Numbered from the stretch's first letter, positions 7,636 to 16,871 are shown. The stretch is 33,669 nucleotides of DNA from an uncultured Bacilli bacterium (GCA_944371905.1 CALVYA010000001.1:69627-103295); one strand, 5' to 3'. Notes: generated by a model from the letters alone, not told the origin. Program-made: numbers and translations.

Positions 7636-7993
7636 AGGTCAAGCATTAATTTTCTTTGTTTTAATTCTTCCGCTTTTATTATTGCTAGCAGCATATATCG
7701 TTGACAATACTTATATTGCTTATAATACTAACAAGCTTAATCAAATTAATAAGTTAATAGTAAAAGATGCTGTTATAAATAAAATGACGAAAGAAGAAAT
7801 AAAGGAATATGTGGAAAAAAACGATAAAGATATCAAAATAGATTTTATGTTTGTAAGCAGTGATAAAGTAGAACTTACTTTAAAAAAAGAAATCAAAAGT
7901 TTATTTGGTAGTATTATTGGAAAAGATCATTATACTTTAACTTCAAAAGAAAGTTTTGATTATACTAATGATGATTTTCCACCATATCAATAA
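7625..7993 (+). CDS. TadF/TadG-like second pseudopilin
   Basis: This second minor pseudopilin-like protein (122 residues) begins NNKGQALIFFVLILPLLLLLAAYIVDN. The layout equals that of its neighbour but the conserved Glu after the cleavage point is replaced by Phe (IFF versus IEF). The soluble part is Lys and Asp rich. The start overlaps the previous gene by 11 nt, which suggests translational coupling and a fixed ratio. In Tad clusters TadE, TadF and TadG form such sets; which one this corresponds to cannot be told here. Loss of the Glu may mean different processing or assembly. Confidence 0.72.
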   Translation: MNNKGQALIFFVLILPLLLLLAAYIVDNTYIAYNTNKLNQINKLIVKDAVINKMTKEEIKEYVEKNDKDIKIDFMFVSSDKVELTLKKEIKSLFGSIIGKDHYTLTSKESFDYTNDDFPPYQ

Positions 7994-8010
7994 AATAAGG
8001 ATGTGATAAC

Positions 8011-8805
8011 ATGGCTAAAGTTAGAAAAGGTAAGGTAATAACAATTACATCAATGAAAGGCGGAGTAGGTAAGTCTATTGCCATTTTACAATTAGCAGCC
8101 GTTTTAAAAAAGATAAAGAAGAGAATTTTAATAATTGATTTAGATTTGTATAATGGTGATATTGCTTTTGCCCTTAATTTAGATGTTAAAGGAAATATCT
8201 ATAATTTGTGTGATGATGTAGCTAACAACCGTTATAAATATGACGATAATAAAGAATATATTGTCAAATACGATGAATATATTGATGTTTTAGCATCTCC
8301 TAAAGATCCAAGACAAGCTTCTAGAATTGATCGTAAGTATTTGGAAGTAATTTTAAGAAGTTTTGCAAATCGTTATGATGTAGTACTAATAGATACAAAT
8401 CATATTTTAAGTGTTACTAATATGGTAGCATTCGAATGTTCGGATACTATTTTAGATATTTTTACTAATGATTCATTAGATATTAAAAGTACTAAAGTTT
8501 TTGTATCTATTTGTAACAATATGAATGTTGATAATTTATTATTAGTTTTAAATAATGCAGTAGATGATAGAAAAAAATATTTTAGTGAATATGATATGGA
8601 GAATCTTATTAATGAAAAAATTAATTTTATTATTCCAAAATCATTTTATGTAAGGGGAATTGATAAATATATTATTGAAGGCAAAACTTTAGATGTTTTT
8701 GAGAAAATGTTAAATAGTAATTCTAAAGATTCGGTTAATTTTTCTCATTTAGCTCTTAGATTATTAGAAGATAATAAAGAGGAGGATGAAGATGAAGAAA
8801 AATAG
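8011..8805 (+). CDS. tadZ: TadZ/CpaE-like ParA-type ATPase
   Basis: This is a ParA/MinD-family ATPase of 264 residues that in Tad systems places the secretion machine in the cell. ITITSMKGGVGKS near residue 15 is the deviant Walker A with its signature Lys, and ILIIDLDLYNGD is the Walker A-prime region with the Asp. YDVVLIDTNHI takes the Walker B place. It lacks the N-terminal receiver-like domain found in many CpaE proteins, so it is a short form. The C-terminus is very acidic. It sits between the pseudopilins and the TadA motor, and its 3' end overlaps the start of tadA, so the pair is probably translationally coupled. Confidence 0.85.
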   Translation: MAKVRKGKVITITSMKGGVGKSIAILQLAAVLKKIKKRILIIDLDLYNGDIAFALNLDVKGNIYNLCDDVANNRYKYDDNKEYIVKYDEYIDVLASPKDPRQASRIDRKYLEVILRSFANRYDVVLIDTNHILSVTNMVAFECSDTILDIFTNDSLDIKSTKVFVSICNNMNVDNLLLVLNNAVDDRKKYFSEYDMENLINEKINFIIPKSFYVRGIDKYIIEGKTLDVFEKMLNSNSKDSVNFSHLALRLLEDNKEEDEDEEK

Positions 8806-10174
8806 TTGGTTAAAAGAATTTGAAGTAGAAAACGAAAATATTGATGGTAGTTATAGCAAAGATGTAACAAATGATTATGATATTTTTAAAGATAAAGATT
8901 TATTAGATAAATTTAGAAATACTATTATTCAAGAATTAATTGATAATCAAATACCAGATGAGAAGTTATTAACACAATATATTAATGAAGAAATAGATAG
9001 AATTACAGAAGGTTATGATTTGTCTAATGTGGAAAGGAATCATATCTTCAATCTAATTGAAAATGAAATCAATGGATATGGACCAATTACTGAATTACTA
9101 GAAGATAAAAATGTAACAGAAATTATGGTTAATGGTCCTAATGAAATTTATATTGAAGTAGATGGACAATTGTTAAGAGATAACTCTGTATCGTTTATTA
9201 ATGATGATCATATTATTAGAACGATTCAGCGAATTGTTCAACCATTAGGTAGAACAATTGATTCTAGTAATCCAATGGTTGACTCTCATTTACCAGATGG
9301 TTCAAGAATTAATGCTATAATTCCACCATTATCTGTCAAAGGTCCTGTTATGACAATTCGTAAATTTAAAGAAAGTATTAGTAATATTGAATCTTTAATA
9401 GGAAATGGTACAATGACACCTTATATGGCAAGATTTATGGATGCTTGTGTTGAGGCGAAATTAAATATTGTAGTTTGTGGTGGAACAGGATCAGGTAAGA
9501 CAACGCTATTAAATGTTTTATCTAATTTCATTAATCCGGATGAGAGAATTATTACAATAGAAGATGCCGTTGAACTTAAATTAAAACAAAGTCACGTTAT
9601 TTCGTTAGAGACAAGAAATGTTAATTATGAGCGTGAAGGAGAAGTAACAATAAGAGACCTAGTTAGGAATTCATTACGTATGAGACCAGACCGTATTATT
9701 GTTGGAGAAGTTCGTGGTAAAGAAGCATTTGATATGTTACAAGCTATGAATACTGGTCATGATGGGTCATTAACTACACTTCATGCAAATTCCGCAGAAG
9801 ATGCTCTAAATAGATTGGAAACCATGATTCTAATGGGCGGAATTGATATCCCATTAAAAGCTGTAAGGGAATATATAGAGAAAGCTTTAGATATTGTTAT
9901 TAATATTGAAAGACTTAGTGATGGTAGAAGAAAAGTTACTAGTATTTCTGAAGTAGTAGGTTTTGATGGAGAGAATATTTTACTAAAAGAAATATTTGCT
10001 TTCCGCCAAAAAGGGCTAACTGATAAAGGGGAAGTAAATGGAGAATTTATTTTATATAATTATATTCCCCAAGTATATAAGAAGATGAAAAGTAGAGGAG
10101 TTACTTCTGTAGATGATATTTTCATGGGAATTGAAAACGAATTAAATAAAAAAGATAAGAAGAAAAAAGACTAG
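8792..10174 (+). CDS. tadA: TadA/CpaF secretion motor ATPase
   Basis: This cytoplasmic hexameric ATPase of the VirB11/CpaF family powers Tad pilus assembly. [15 protein letters not shown] near residue 230 is the Walker A, followed by an Asp box ([11 protein letters not shown]), Walker B region [16 protein letters not shown] and the His box [13 protein letters not shown]. All catalytic boxes look intact and the length of 460 residues is normal. I prefer the ATG at 8792 over the one at 8786, because GAGGAGG directly abuts 8786 but lies 6 nt from 8792. The next gene, tadB, starts 11 nt after the stop. Confidence 0.95.
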   Translation: MKKNSWLKEFEVENENIDGSYSKDVTNDYDIFKDKDLLDKFRNTIIQELIDNQIPDEKLLTQYINEEIDRITEGYDLSNVERNHIFNLIENEINGYGPITELLEDKNVTEIMVNGPNEIYIEVDGQLLRDNSVSFINDDHIIRTIQRIVQPLGRTIDSSNPMVDSHLPDGSRINAIIPPLSVKGPVMTIRKFKESISNIESLIGNGTMTPYMARFMDACVEAKLNIVVCGGTGSGKTTLLNVLSNFINPDERIITIEDAVELKLKQSHVISLETRNVNYEREGEVTIRDLVRNSLRMRPDRIIVGEVRGKEAFDMLQAMNTGHDGSLTTLHANSAEDALNRLETMILMGGIDIPLKAVREYIEKALDIVINIERLSDGRRKVTSISEVVGFDGENILLKEIFAFRQKGLTDKGEVNGEFILYNYIPQVYKKMKSRGVTSVDDIFMGIENELNKKDKKKKD

Positions 10175-10185
10175 GAGGGATCACT

Positions 10186-11202
10186 ATGCCAAGTGGTTAT
10201 AATATAAATTTACTTATTGTGCAAATAATTATTATTGTATTATTATTTGGCATAGTAATATGGCTATTAAGATTAAATCGACTTACTAGATTAGAAAGAC
10301 GTTTTAGTAAGTTTACAGTGAATACTATTAAAAGTAATGGATTATCACTTTTTGATAAACTAATAAAAATGTATCATTATAGTCAAAAAAGAATGTCGAA
10401 ATTCTTATATAAGATTAAAATTTTTGATGAATATAGTAAGAAATATGAAAAATATTGTGATAATACTAGAATAATTAGAGAAGATCCAATGGATTATATG
10501 TCTAATAAAGTCTTTGCAGGACTTGCTATGATGGCTTTGATTGTTGTATCTGATGTTTTTCAATATAAGCCTATTACTTTTTTTCAATTATTTTCAACTT
10601 TTCTAATAGGATTTTTTATACCTGATGTTTTCTTGATATCTAAGACTAAAATGCGTAAAATACAAATAGAAAAAGATATGCTAAAAGCAATTATTATTAT
10701 GAATAACTCATTTAAATCAGGACTTAGTATTATGCAAGCAATTTATATTGTTTCAACAGAATTAACAGGACCTATTAGTGAAGAGTTTAAGAAAATGTAT
10801 ATTGATTTAAGTTTTGGATTAAATATGGAGGTAGTATTTGAACGCTTTACTAAACGAATAGATACTAAAGAAGCAAGATATATTACAACTTCCTTAAATG
10901 TTTTAAATAAAACTGGTGGAAATATCGTTCAAGTTTTTGCATCTGTTGAACGTAATTCATTTACTAGAAAAAAATTACAAGAAGAATTAGGGGCACTTGC
11001 TGCATCAGCTAATGCAATATTTAAAATATTAGTAGCAATACCTGTTCTATTATTTGTTGGTATCTTTATACTAAATCCAACATATTTTGTACCTCTATTT
11101 ACTGATCCTATAGGAATTTTCTTATTAATAGTGATAATTTTAATATATATATTATATATAATTATTATAAGAAGAGTAATGAAAGTTAAGGTGATGATGT
11201 AA
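10186..11202 (+). CDS. tadB: TadB inner-membrane platform protein
   Basis: This type II secretion F-domain membrane protein is half of the platform on which TadA acts. It is 338 residues long, with hydrophobic segments near 10-27, 108-125, 130-148 and two at the C-terminus (about 280-330). The cytoplasmic F domain carries DMLKAIIIMNNSFKSGLSIMQAI and LNVLNKTGGNIVQVF, the usual pattern of two helical hairpins. Its stop codon overlaps the tadC start by one base (TAATG), a typical coupled pair. No residue looks unusual for the family. Confidence 0.92.
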   Translation: MPSGYNINLLIVQIIIIVLLFGIVIWLLRLNRLTRLERRFSKFTVNTIKSNGLSLFDKLIKMYHYSQKRMSKFLYKIKIFDEYSKKYEKYCDNTRIIREDPMDYMSNKVFAGLAMMALIVVSDVFQYKPITFFQLFSTFLIGFFIPDVFLISKTKMRKIQIEKDMLKAIIIMNNSFKSGLSIMQAIYIVSTELTGPISEEFKKMYIDLSFGLNMEVVFERFTKRIDTKEARYITTSLNVLNKTGGNIVQVFASVERNSFTRKKLQEELGALAASANAIFKILVAIPVLLFVGIFILNPTYFVPLFTDPIGIFLLIVIILIYILYIIIIRRVMKVKVMM

Positions 11203-11912
11203 TGAAAAAAAAGAAAAAAAGTCTTAACTTAGCTTATAAAATTTATTCTGAAGATACAATTAATAAATATCAAAAACGAATCGATTTATTGGGATATAAA
11301 AACTCTTATGATGCAGTTATTTTCTTAAACGTAAGACTTTTAACTACCATATTTTTGTTTTTTATGTTATTATATATATTCGAGTTGGGATTTATTATTG
11401 CGCCAGTGATATCTATAGTTTATTTTTACTTTTTACCTAAGATAATAATTGATAAAAAAGTAGCAGCTAGAGCAGATAGTTTAGATAATGATGCTATGTA
11501 TTTCTTTGAGGTTTTAACTCTATCATTAGAGACAGGACGTAATTTAAAAACAGCATTAGAAATAACTGCTAATAGTATTGATTCAGAATTATCTTATGAA
11601 TTTAGGCAAGCATTAAGAGAAGTAAGATACGGTAAAAGTTTAAACGAAGCGTTGGATAGTCTAAAATTAAGAATACCTTCGGATACTATTAATAATATTA
11701 TTTTAAATATTGCTCAATCGAATATATTTGGTAATAGTATTATAGAAACTATGTATAACCAAATAGATTATATAAGAGATAAACAAATATTATCAGCTAA
11801 AGCAAAAATAAGTAAAATCCCTTTAAAAGTATCGGTAATATCAGTAATATTTTTTATTCCACTAATAATGTTATTGATTTTATCGCCAGTAATTATACAA
11901 TTTTTAAGTTAG
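11202..11912 (+). CDS. tadC: TadC inner-membrane platform protein
   Basis: This second F-domain platform protein partners TadB. At 236 residues it is shorter than many TadC proteins (about 300), mainly at the N-terminus. Visible are a hydrophobic pair near residues 45-85, the F-domain stretch LTLSLETGRNLKTALEITANSI, the second half IAQSNIFGNSIIETM, and a C-terminal membrane segment. It is the last gene of the Tad operon here. Flp pilin, TadV peptidase and RcpC-like genes are missing, so they must lie elsewhere or be replaced. The following yebC starts only 10 nt later and may share the transcript. Confidence 0.9.
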   Translation: MKKKKKSLNLAYKIYSEDTINKYQKRIDLLGYKNSYDAVIFLNVRLLTTIFLFFMLLYIFELGFIIAPVISIVYFYFLPKIIIDKKVAARADSLDNDAMYFFEVLTLSLETGRNLKTALEITANSIDSELSYEFRQALREVRYGKSLNEALDSLKLRIPSDTINNIILNIAQSNIFGNSIIETMYNQIDYIRDKQILSAKAKISKIPLKVSVISVIFFIPLIMLLILSPVIIQFLS

Positions 11913-11922
11913 GAGTGAAGTT

Positions 11923-12642
11923 ATGAGTGGACATTCAAAATGGGCAACAATACACAGAAAAAAAGGCGAATTAGATCAACAAAGAGGAAAAATATTTCAA
12001 AAAATAGCAAAAGAAATTTATGTAGCAGCTAGAGGTACGGATGGAAATCCTGATCATAATCCGGCTTTGCGTGCGGTATTAGAAAAAGCTAAGAGTAATA
12101 ATATGCCTAAAGATAATATTCAAAAAGCAATAGATAAAGCAACAGGTGCTTTAGGTGGAGAAGATTATGAAGTAGTAAGATATGAAGGATATGGACCTAG
12201 TGGAGTTGCTTTTATGGTAGATTGCTTAACAGATAATCGTAATCGTACAGCGTCTCAAGTAAGGAGTGCTTTTACTAAAAAAGGTGGTAATTTAGGTACG
12301 GATGGGTCTGTTTCTTATTTATTTGAACGTAAAGGAGTAATCGTTACTGATAAGAGTATCGATGAAGATACAGCTATGATGATAGCTCTAGATAATGGAG
12401 CACTTGATTTTATTGTTAACGATGATAATTATGAAATATATACTGATACTGATCACTTTATAGCAGTAAAAGAATCTTTAGAAGAAGCGGGTGTAAAAGA
12501 ATTTATTACTAGTGAAATTACTTTTGTAGCATCAAACTTAATTGAAGTTGATGATGAGGCCAAAGAAAAAGTATTAGGACTAGTTGAAGTATTAGAAGAT
12601 TTAGATGATGTACAAGATGTTTATTATAATTTAAGTGAATAA
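11923..12642 (+). CDS. yebC: YebC/PmpR family regulator
   Basis: This is a conserved protein of 239 residues with the invariant start MSGHSKWATIHRKKGELDQQRGKIF, the GYGPSGVAFMVDCLTDNRNRT block and the GSVSYLFERKG block. The family is described as a DNA-binding transcription regulator in some species and, more recently, as a factor helping ribosomes through difficult proline stretches, so the exact role here is open. The length is normal and no residues look odd. AGGAGTGA stands at good distance before the ATG. Its position after tadC is probably by chance, since the gene is a housekeeping one found in many contexts. Confidence 0.96.
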   Translation: MSGHSKWATIHRKKGELDQQRGKIFQKIAKEIYVAARGTDGNPDHNPALRAVLEKAKSNNMPKDNIQKAIDKATGALGGEDYEVVRYEGYGPSGVAFMVDCLTDNRNRTASQVRSAFTKKGGNLGTDGSVSYLFERKGVIVTDKSIDEDTAMMIALDNGALDFIVNDDNYEIYTDTDHFIAVKESLEEAGVKEFITSEITFVASNLIEVDDEAKEKVLGLVEVLEDLDDVQDVYYNLSE

Positions 12643-12666
12643 AGGTAGTTATCTATCTTTTTTCTT
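12641..12666 (+). terminator. Terminator after yebC
   Basis: aaaggtag pairs with ctatcttt (one G-U pair) around loop ttat (12649-12652), followed by Ts. The stem starts within the stop codon. Confidence 0.65.
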
Positions 12667-12681
12667 TAAGAGGAGTAAATT

Positions 12682-13860
12682 ATGAAAAAGCTATTATTAT
12701 GTTTATTAGTATCAATTTTAATTATAACTGGATGTGAAAATAAAGAAACTAACAACACAGAACCAAATGAAGTGGATAAAATAAAAGAGCAATTAAATGA
12801 AATGAGTTTGGAAGAAAAAATTGGTCAAATGTTAATTGTATCTTATCGAAGTACAGTAGCAGATGAGAATCTAATTAGTATTTTAAATGATGTAAAACCA
12901 GGTGGATTTATTTTATTCTCTGAAAATTTTGAAAGTTATGAACAAACTAAAAAGTTTGTAAATGATATTAATGCAACTAGCAAAATTCCAATGTTCATTT
13001 CTGTTGATCAAGAAGGTGGAACAGTTCAGAGATTGAAACAATTAACGGATCATGAGGTAACTGTTATTCCTCCTATGTATGAATTAGGTTTAACTAATGA
13101 TGAAGATTTAGCATATGATGTTGGAAGAGTCATGGGTGAAGAATTAAGAGTATTTGATATCAATATGGATTTTGCTCCTGTGTTAGATATTTACTCTAAT
13201 CCTAATAATACAGTAATTGGAACTAGAGCATTTGGAACTACTAGTGATACTGTTTCTAAAATGGCCTTATCTTTTTCTAAAGGATTAGAAAGTACCGGAA
13301 TAATTTCCGTTTATAAACATTTTCCAGGTCATGGAGATACTGATGAAGATTCTCATTATACTTTACCAGTAGTAACAAAAACTAAAGAAGAATTACTTGA
13401 TTTAGAATTAAAACCATTTATAGAAGCAATTGATGAAGGAGCCGATGTAATTATGATAGGTCATTTAGCTGTACCTAGTATTACTGGAGATGATACGCCG
13501 GCATCTTTATCAAAAGAGATTATAACTGACTTATTAAAAGAAGAATTAGGCTTTGATGGATTAGTGATAACAGATGCTTTGAATATGGCCGCATTAACAA
13601 ATGATTATACTAAAAAAGAAATTTATATTAAGGCAATTAATGCTGGAGTTGATATTCTGTTAATGGCATCTCCTAGTAAAGAAGCTATTCAAATCATTAA
13701 AGAAGCAGTAGTAAATGGTGATATTACAGAAGAACAAATAAATACTTCCGTAGAGAAAATTTTAAGATTAAAAGATGAAAAATTACCAAAAGAAAATAAA
13801 TATACTAGTGATTATTTAGGCAGTAGTGAACACAAAGAAATTATTTCTAAAATAAAATAG
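12682..13860 (+). CDS. nagZ: NagZ-type beta-N-acetylhexosaminidase lipoprotein (GH3)
   Basis: This glycoside hydrolase family 3 enzyme (392 residues) is likely to cut GlcNAc from peptidoglycan fragments in wall recycling. The N-terminus is a lipoprotein signal ending in ITGC, so the enzyme is tethered outside the membrane, as in other Gram-positives. Visible are ISVDQEGGTVQRL for substrate binding, the NagZ motif KHFPGHGDTDEDSHYTLP with the catalytic His-Asp pair, and VITDALNMAAL with the nucleophile Asp. It consists of the single barrel domain only. A strong AAGAGGAG site precedes the ATG. A small lipoprotein gene follows 10 nt later and is probably co-transcribed. Confidence 0.93.
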   Translation: MKKLLLCLLVSILIITGCENKETNNTEPNEVDKIKEQLNEMSLEEKIGQMLIVSYRSTVADENLISILNDVKPGGFILFSENFESYEQTKKFVNDINATSKIPMFISVDQEGGTVQRLKQLTDHEVTVIPPMYELGLTNDEDLAYDVGRVMGEELRVFDINMDFAPVLDIYSNPNNTVIGTRAFGTTSDTVSKMALSFSKGLESTGIISVYKHFPGHGDTDEDSHYTLPVVTKTKEELLDLELKPFIEAIDEGADVIMIGHLAVPSITGDDTPASLSKEIITDLLKEELGFDGLVITDALNMAALTNDYTKKEIYIKAINAGVDILLMASPSKEAIQIIKEAVVNGDITEEQINTSVEKILRLKDEKLPKENKYTSDYLGSSEHKEIISKIK

Positions 13861-13870
13861 GAGATATAAA

Positions 13871-14155
13871 ATGAAATTAAAATTATTATTGGTTTTATCT
13901 ATTTGTCTTTTGTTAGTTGGATGTGGTTCTAATCAAGAAGAATTAAAGTGTGATATAGGAGCAACAACTATAACAATAACAATACAAAAAGGTAAAATTA
14001 TTAGTTATTATGATGAAATAGAGGGAGATTTATCACAAGATGAAATCGATGTATTAAATGAATCACATTTAAAAGATATAACTAACAATCAAGAGGCACT
14101 TGATAAATTAAGAGATGTAATAGCAAGTAGTGGTGGAAACTGTAATAGTAATTAA
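13871..14155 (+). CDS. Small lipoprotein of unknown function
   Basis: This protein of 94 residues has a lipoprotein signal (LLLVLSICLLLVGC) and a mature part of about 75 residues containing two further Cys (KCDIG and GGNCNSN) that could form a disulfide. The mature part starts ELKCDIGATTITITIQKGKIISYYDEIEGD. I do not recognise a family. It follows nagZ closely and ends at a good terminator, so the two may work together at the outer membrane face. Confidence 0.75.
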   Translation: MKLKLLLVLSICLLLVGCGSNQEELKCDIGATTITITIQKGKIISYYDEIEGDLSQDEIDVLNESHLKDITNNQEALDKLRDVIASSGGNCNSN

Positions 14156-14187
14156 AGAACGTTTGAGAAATCATATGTTCTTTTTTT
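14154..14187 (+). terminator. Terminator after the nagZ/lipoprotein unit
   Basis: aaagaac (14154-14160) pairs with gttcttt (14177-14183), followed by Ts to 14187. Confidence 0.75.
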
Positions 14188-14227
14188 GTCAACTAAAAAA
14201 ATTGTACAAAGCTTGTATTGAAAAACT

Positions 14228-14314
14228 CTGGTGTATCCGGTTATCAATTGGAAATCTGATGTTGAAATTACTAGTGGAGATATCCATATGTCATTAAAGC
14301 AAATTGTTTTTTAA
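14228..14314 (+). pseudogene. Decayed 3' end of a surface-protein gene
   Basis: This gap before the sortase gene holds traces of a coding end. One frame reads PVINWKSDVEITSGD (from 14237), a second gives the preceding GV (14230-14235, bases ggtgta), and a third gives PYVIK (14284-14298). From general familiarity, surface proteins of gut Firmicutes often end in a GVRPVINLKxDVxIxxGDGTxxxPYxI-like tail, so the pieces fit a tail broken by at least two indels. A terminator follows at its end. No start or upstream body is left. The family name is unknown to me, so I give only the pattern. Confidence 0.5.
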
Positions 14315-14315
14315 G

Positions 14316-14337
14316 TACACAACAGTGTATTTTTTTT
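14316..14337 (+). terminator. Terminator of the decayed gene
   Basis: tacac (14316-14320) pairs with gtgta (14325-14329) around a 4-nt loop, followed by eight Ts. It stands after no intact gene, which supports the remnant at 14228-14314. Confidence 0.65.
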
Positions 14338-14437
14338 ATTGTAAAAAATATTTAGTTTGGTCGTTATATCTACAAATTTCGTCATTAATAATTTTTATAA
14401 TAAAGACGTATATTTGATTAGTAGAAGGAGACCATTT

Positions 14438-15166
14438 ATGAAATTAAAAAAGACATTTAAATTGATTCTAATTATAGCTATTTTTTGTGTAACTTTTTCT
14501 ATAGGTTTAACATTACATAATAAAGAGGAAGAAAGTAAAACTAAGTCTAGTGATATTGATTCAATTAAAGTTCTTTTTAATGAGACTTCTTCTACAGTCA
14601 ATAAAATAGAAGTACTAAGAAAGGAGTTTGATAATCAAGAGATACAAGCTATATTATCAAGTGAATCTATAGGGTTAAATAGTGCTGTTGTGCAAAGTAG
14701 TGACAATAATTTTTATATGGATCATGATATAAATAAAAATCATGATGTTGTAGGTAGTCTTTTTATGGATTATCGTAACAATTTCGATAGTAAAAAGATA
14801 CTTATTTATGGTCATAATTCTGAAACACTCGAGACTGATTTTGGTAAATTAACAAAATATTTAAATGAAAAATTTACTAAAGAAAATCCTTATATGTATT
14901 TTGCTACTGGTGATGGAGTTACTAAATGGGAAATATTCTCCGTTATGATTGTTCCTGATAATACTACTACTCATACAAAGATCGAATTTTCTACAGTAGA
15001 AGAATTACAAAACCATATAAAATGGATGATGGAAGAATCAGTGATAAAGTTAGATGTTGTAGTTACTATTAATGATCAATTCATGACTTTGCAAACTTGT
15101 TACTATGAACCAGATGATTCGTTTTTATTGATTAATCTTAAGAAAGTAGAGGATAATAATGAGTAA
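14438..15166 (+). CDS. Class B-like sortase
   Basis: This is a membrane-bound transpeptidase that attaches surface proteins to the cell wall. It has 242 residues, with an N-terminal membrane anchor at about 7-27. The class B features are FYMDHDINKNHDVVGSLFMDYRNN, KILIYGHNSE with the catalytic His126, and MTLQTC with the catalytic Cys221. The Arg usually found about eight residues after the Cys (ARFVVV-like) is absent: the sequence runs DDSFLLINLKK. I chose the ATG at 14438 because AGAAGGAG precedes it by 7 nt; upstream in-frame codons have no such site. It overlaps the VWA adhesin gene by 8 nt, a strong sign that the adhesin is its substrate. Confidence 0.88.
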   Translation: MKLKKTFKLILIIAIFCVTFSIGLTLHNKEEESKTKSSDIDSIKVLFNETSSTVNKIEVLRKEFDNQEIQAILSSESIGLNSAVVQSSDNNFYMDHDINKNHDVVGSLFMDYRNNFDSKKILIYGHNSETLETDFGKLTKYLNEKFTKENPYMYFATGDGVTKWEIFSVMIVPDNTTTHTKIEFSTVEELQNHIKWMMEESVIKLDVVVTINDQFMTLQTCYYEPDDSFLLINLKKVEDNNE

Positions 15167-16814
15167 AACGATAAAAAAAATAATTAGTAGTTTTCTTATT
15201 TTAATAGTTTTTGTAGGAATGATACCAGTTCATGCAGAGACGAAAGGTGATTTAGTAGATCCTATAAATTCTATTGGTGATGATACAACAAGTGGAGGAA
15301 TAAAACTTACTAAGACGGTATCAACGGTAGATAAAGAAAAAGGAATTTATAATGTTAAATTTGATATTTCTAGTAAAGATTCAGTAAAATCTAATAGTGT
15401 GACTAATCCATTATATGCTGTAGTTGTATTTGATACCTCTGGAAGCATGTGTGAATCCTTTAAACATGAGTGTGGCGATAAATGGCAAAATGCTACAGAA
15501 GGCGCTATTAATTTTTCTAAAGAATTATTAGAAAAAGTAGAAGGATCTAAAGTAGCATTAGTTACTTTTGATAATAAAGCAACTGTAGCTAGAAGTTTTG
15601 ATACGAAAGAATTAAAGTATTCAGATTTTAATGAACCTGATGGTGGAACTAATATGGCAAAAGGATTACAAGAAGCATTTAATTTGTTATCTAACATCAA
15701 AGAAGATAATGCTAAAAAATTTGTAATTTTAATGTCTGATGGTGAACCTCAAGTATATACTAATATATTTACAGATTATATAGCAAGAAAAGAAGCGAGT
15801 GATGCTGCAACTAATATTAAGAACAATAATATTGAATTATTTGCTGTAGGCTATGATACTACAGAAAGTAATGAAGAGTTTTTAAAAACTTTAGTTACTA
15901 GTCCTGATGCTAAGTATTATTCTTCAGGTAAAATTGATGATATTTCAACTAAGTTTAATAATATAGTATCCCATATTTCTAAATTTCCAGCTGGTGTTAA
16001 TGTGACTGTTAAAGATATTATAGGAGATAACTTTAATTATGTAGATAAAAGTGCAACGGATGGAGTAATAGTGGATAATAATACTGTTACTTATAAAATA
16101 GATAAGTTATCTGAAGAGGAAGATATTACTTTTAATTTTAATATTCAAGTAAAAGACAATATTAAAACAGGATGGCATGACACTAATAATAATGCATCGA
16201 TTAGTTATACAGATTCTTTAGGAGAAAATAAAAATTTAGAACTAGAAAAGTCTAGTAAAGTATATTGGAAAATTCCTAAATATGATTATGTAATTAATTA
16301 CTATAAAGATGAAATATCTAAAGATAATTTAATTGATAGTATTAAAGGTAATGATGAATATGATAAAGAAATAACTGTGGATACTACTTATAAATTACCA
16401 GAAGGATATTATTATAAAGGAGAAGAAATAAAATTTAATATTAAAGAAGAGGGAAATGTTATTAATGTAGTTTATTCTATCAAAGATAACTTAAGTTATT
16501 GTGTTAACTATTTCTATGATGGAATCATTGATATTAATGCAACTGAATGTTATTATGATCAAACATATGGTAAAGAGATAACTTCTTTTATAGATAAACC
16601 AAAAGAAGGTTATGTTTTTGATAATTTCGAACCTATCGTAGTTTTAGATCAAGAAGAAAATATCATGAATGTTTATTATAAAAAGGTTGCATCTGGAGAA
16701 ATAGTACCACCTAAAACAGGGGTTGATACTTCTTTGGATGGAGTGAGTTTTGTTTCCATCTCTAGTTTAATTTTATTAGGAATTTACAGTGTAAAAAAGT
16801 ATATTAATGTATAA
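15159..16814 (+). CDS. VWA-domain adhesin with PPKTG sorting signal
   Basis: This surface protein of 551 residues is likely to be wall-anchored by the sortase encoded just upstream. It starts with a signal peptide ending near VHA|ETK. A von Willebrand A domain (about residues 75-275) shows the metal site FDTSGSM, PDGGTNMAKG and LMSDGEPQ. A beta-rich domain follows, then two MucBP-like repeats (YDYVINYYKDE... and LSYCVNYFYDG...), and a C-terminal sorting signal VPPKTG, a hydrophobic stretch and the charged tail KKYINV. PPKTG differs from the standard LPxTG. Extra Cys pairs lie near the metal site (SMCESFKHECGDK) and in the repeats. Binding of host or matrix ligands is expected from the VWA and MucBP parts. 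Confidence 0.88.
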   Translation: MSKTIKKIISSFLILIVFVGMIPVHAETKGDLVDPINSIGDDTTSGGIKLTKTVSTVDKEKGIYNVKFDISSKDSVKSNSVTNPLYAVVVFDTSGSMCESFKHECGDKWQNATEGAINFSKELLEKVEGSKVALVTFDNKATVARSFDTKELKYSDFNEPDGGTNMAKGLQEAFNLLSNIKEDNAKKFVILMSDGEPQVYTNIFTDYIARKEASDAATNIKNNNIELFAVGYDTTESNEEFLKTLVTSPDAKYYSSGKIDDISTKFNNIVSHISKFPAGVNVTVKDIIGDNFNYVDKSATDGVIVDNNTVTYKIDKLSEEEDITFNFNIQVKDNIKTGWHDTNNNASISYTDSLGENKNLELEKSSKVYWKIPKYDYVINYYKDEISKDNLIDSIKGNDEYDKEITVDTTYKLPEGYYYKGEEIKFNIKEEGNVINVVYSIKDNLSYCVNYFYDGIIDINATECYYDQTYGKEITSFIDKPKEGYVFDNFEPIVVLDQEENIMNVYYKKVASGEIVPPKTGVDTSLDGVSFVSISSLILLGIYSVKKYINV

Positions 16815-16837
16815 AGAGTAGAAATACTCTTTTTTTT
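16814..16837 (+). terminator. Terminator after the adhesin gene
   Basis: The 7-bp stem aagagta/tactctt closes a GAAA tetraloop (16821-16824), followed by Ts to 16837. Confidence 0.85.
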
Positions 16838-16838
16838 C

Positions 16839-16847
16839 TGTTATACT
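16839..16847 (+). promoter_or_regulatory. Extended -10 ahead of the glycosyltransferase operon
   Basis: TGtTATACT directly follows the terminator T-run and has no recognisable -35. It is 25 nt before the first glycosyltransferase start. Confidence 0.5.
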
Positions 16848-16871
16848 AAATATATAGTTAGGAGTGATAAT

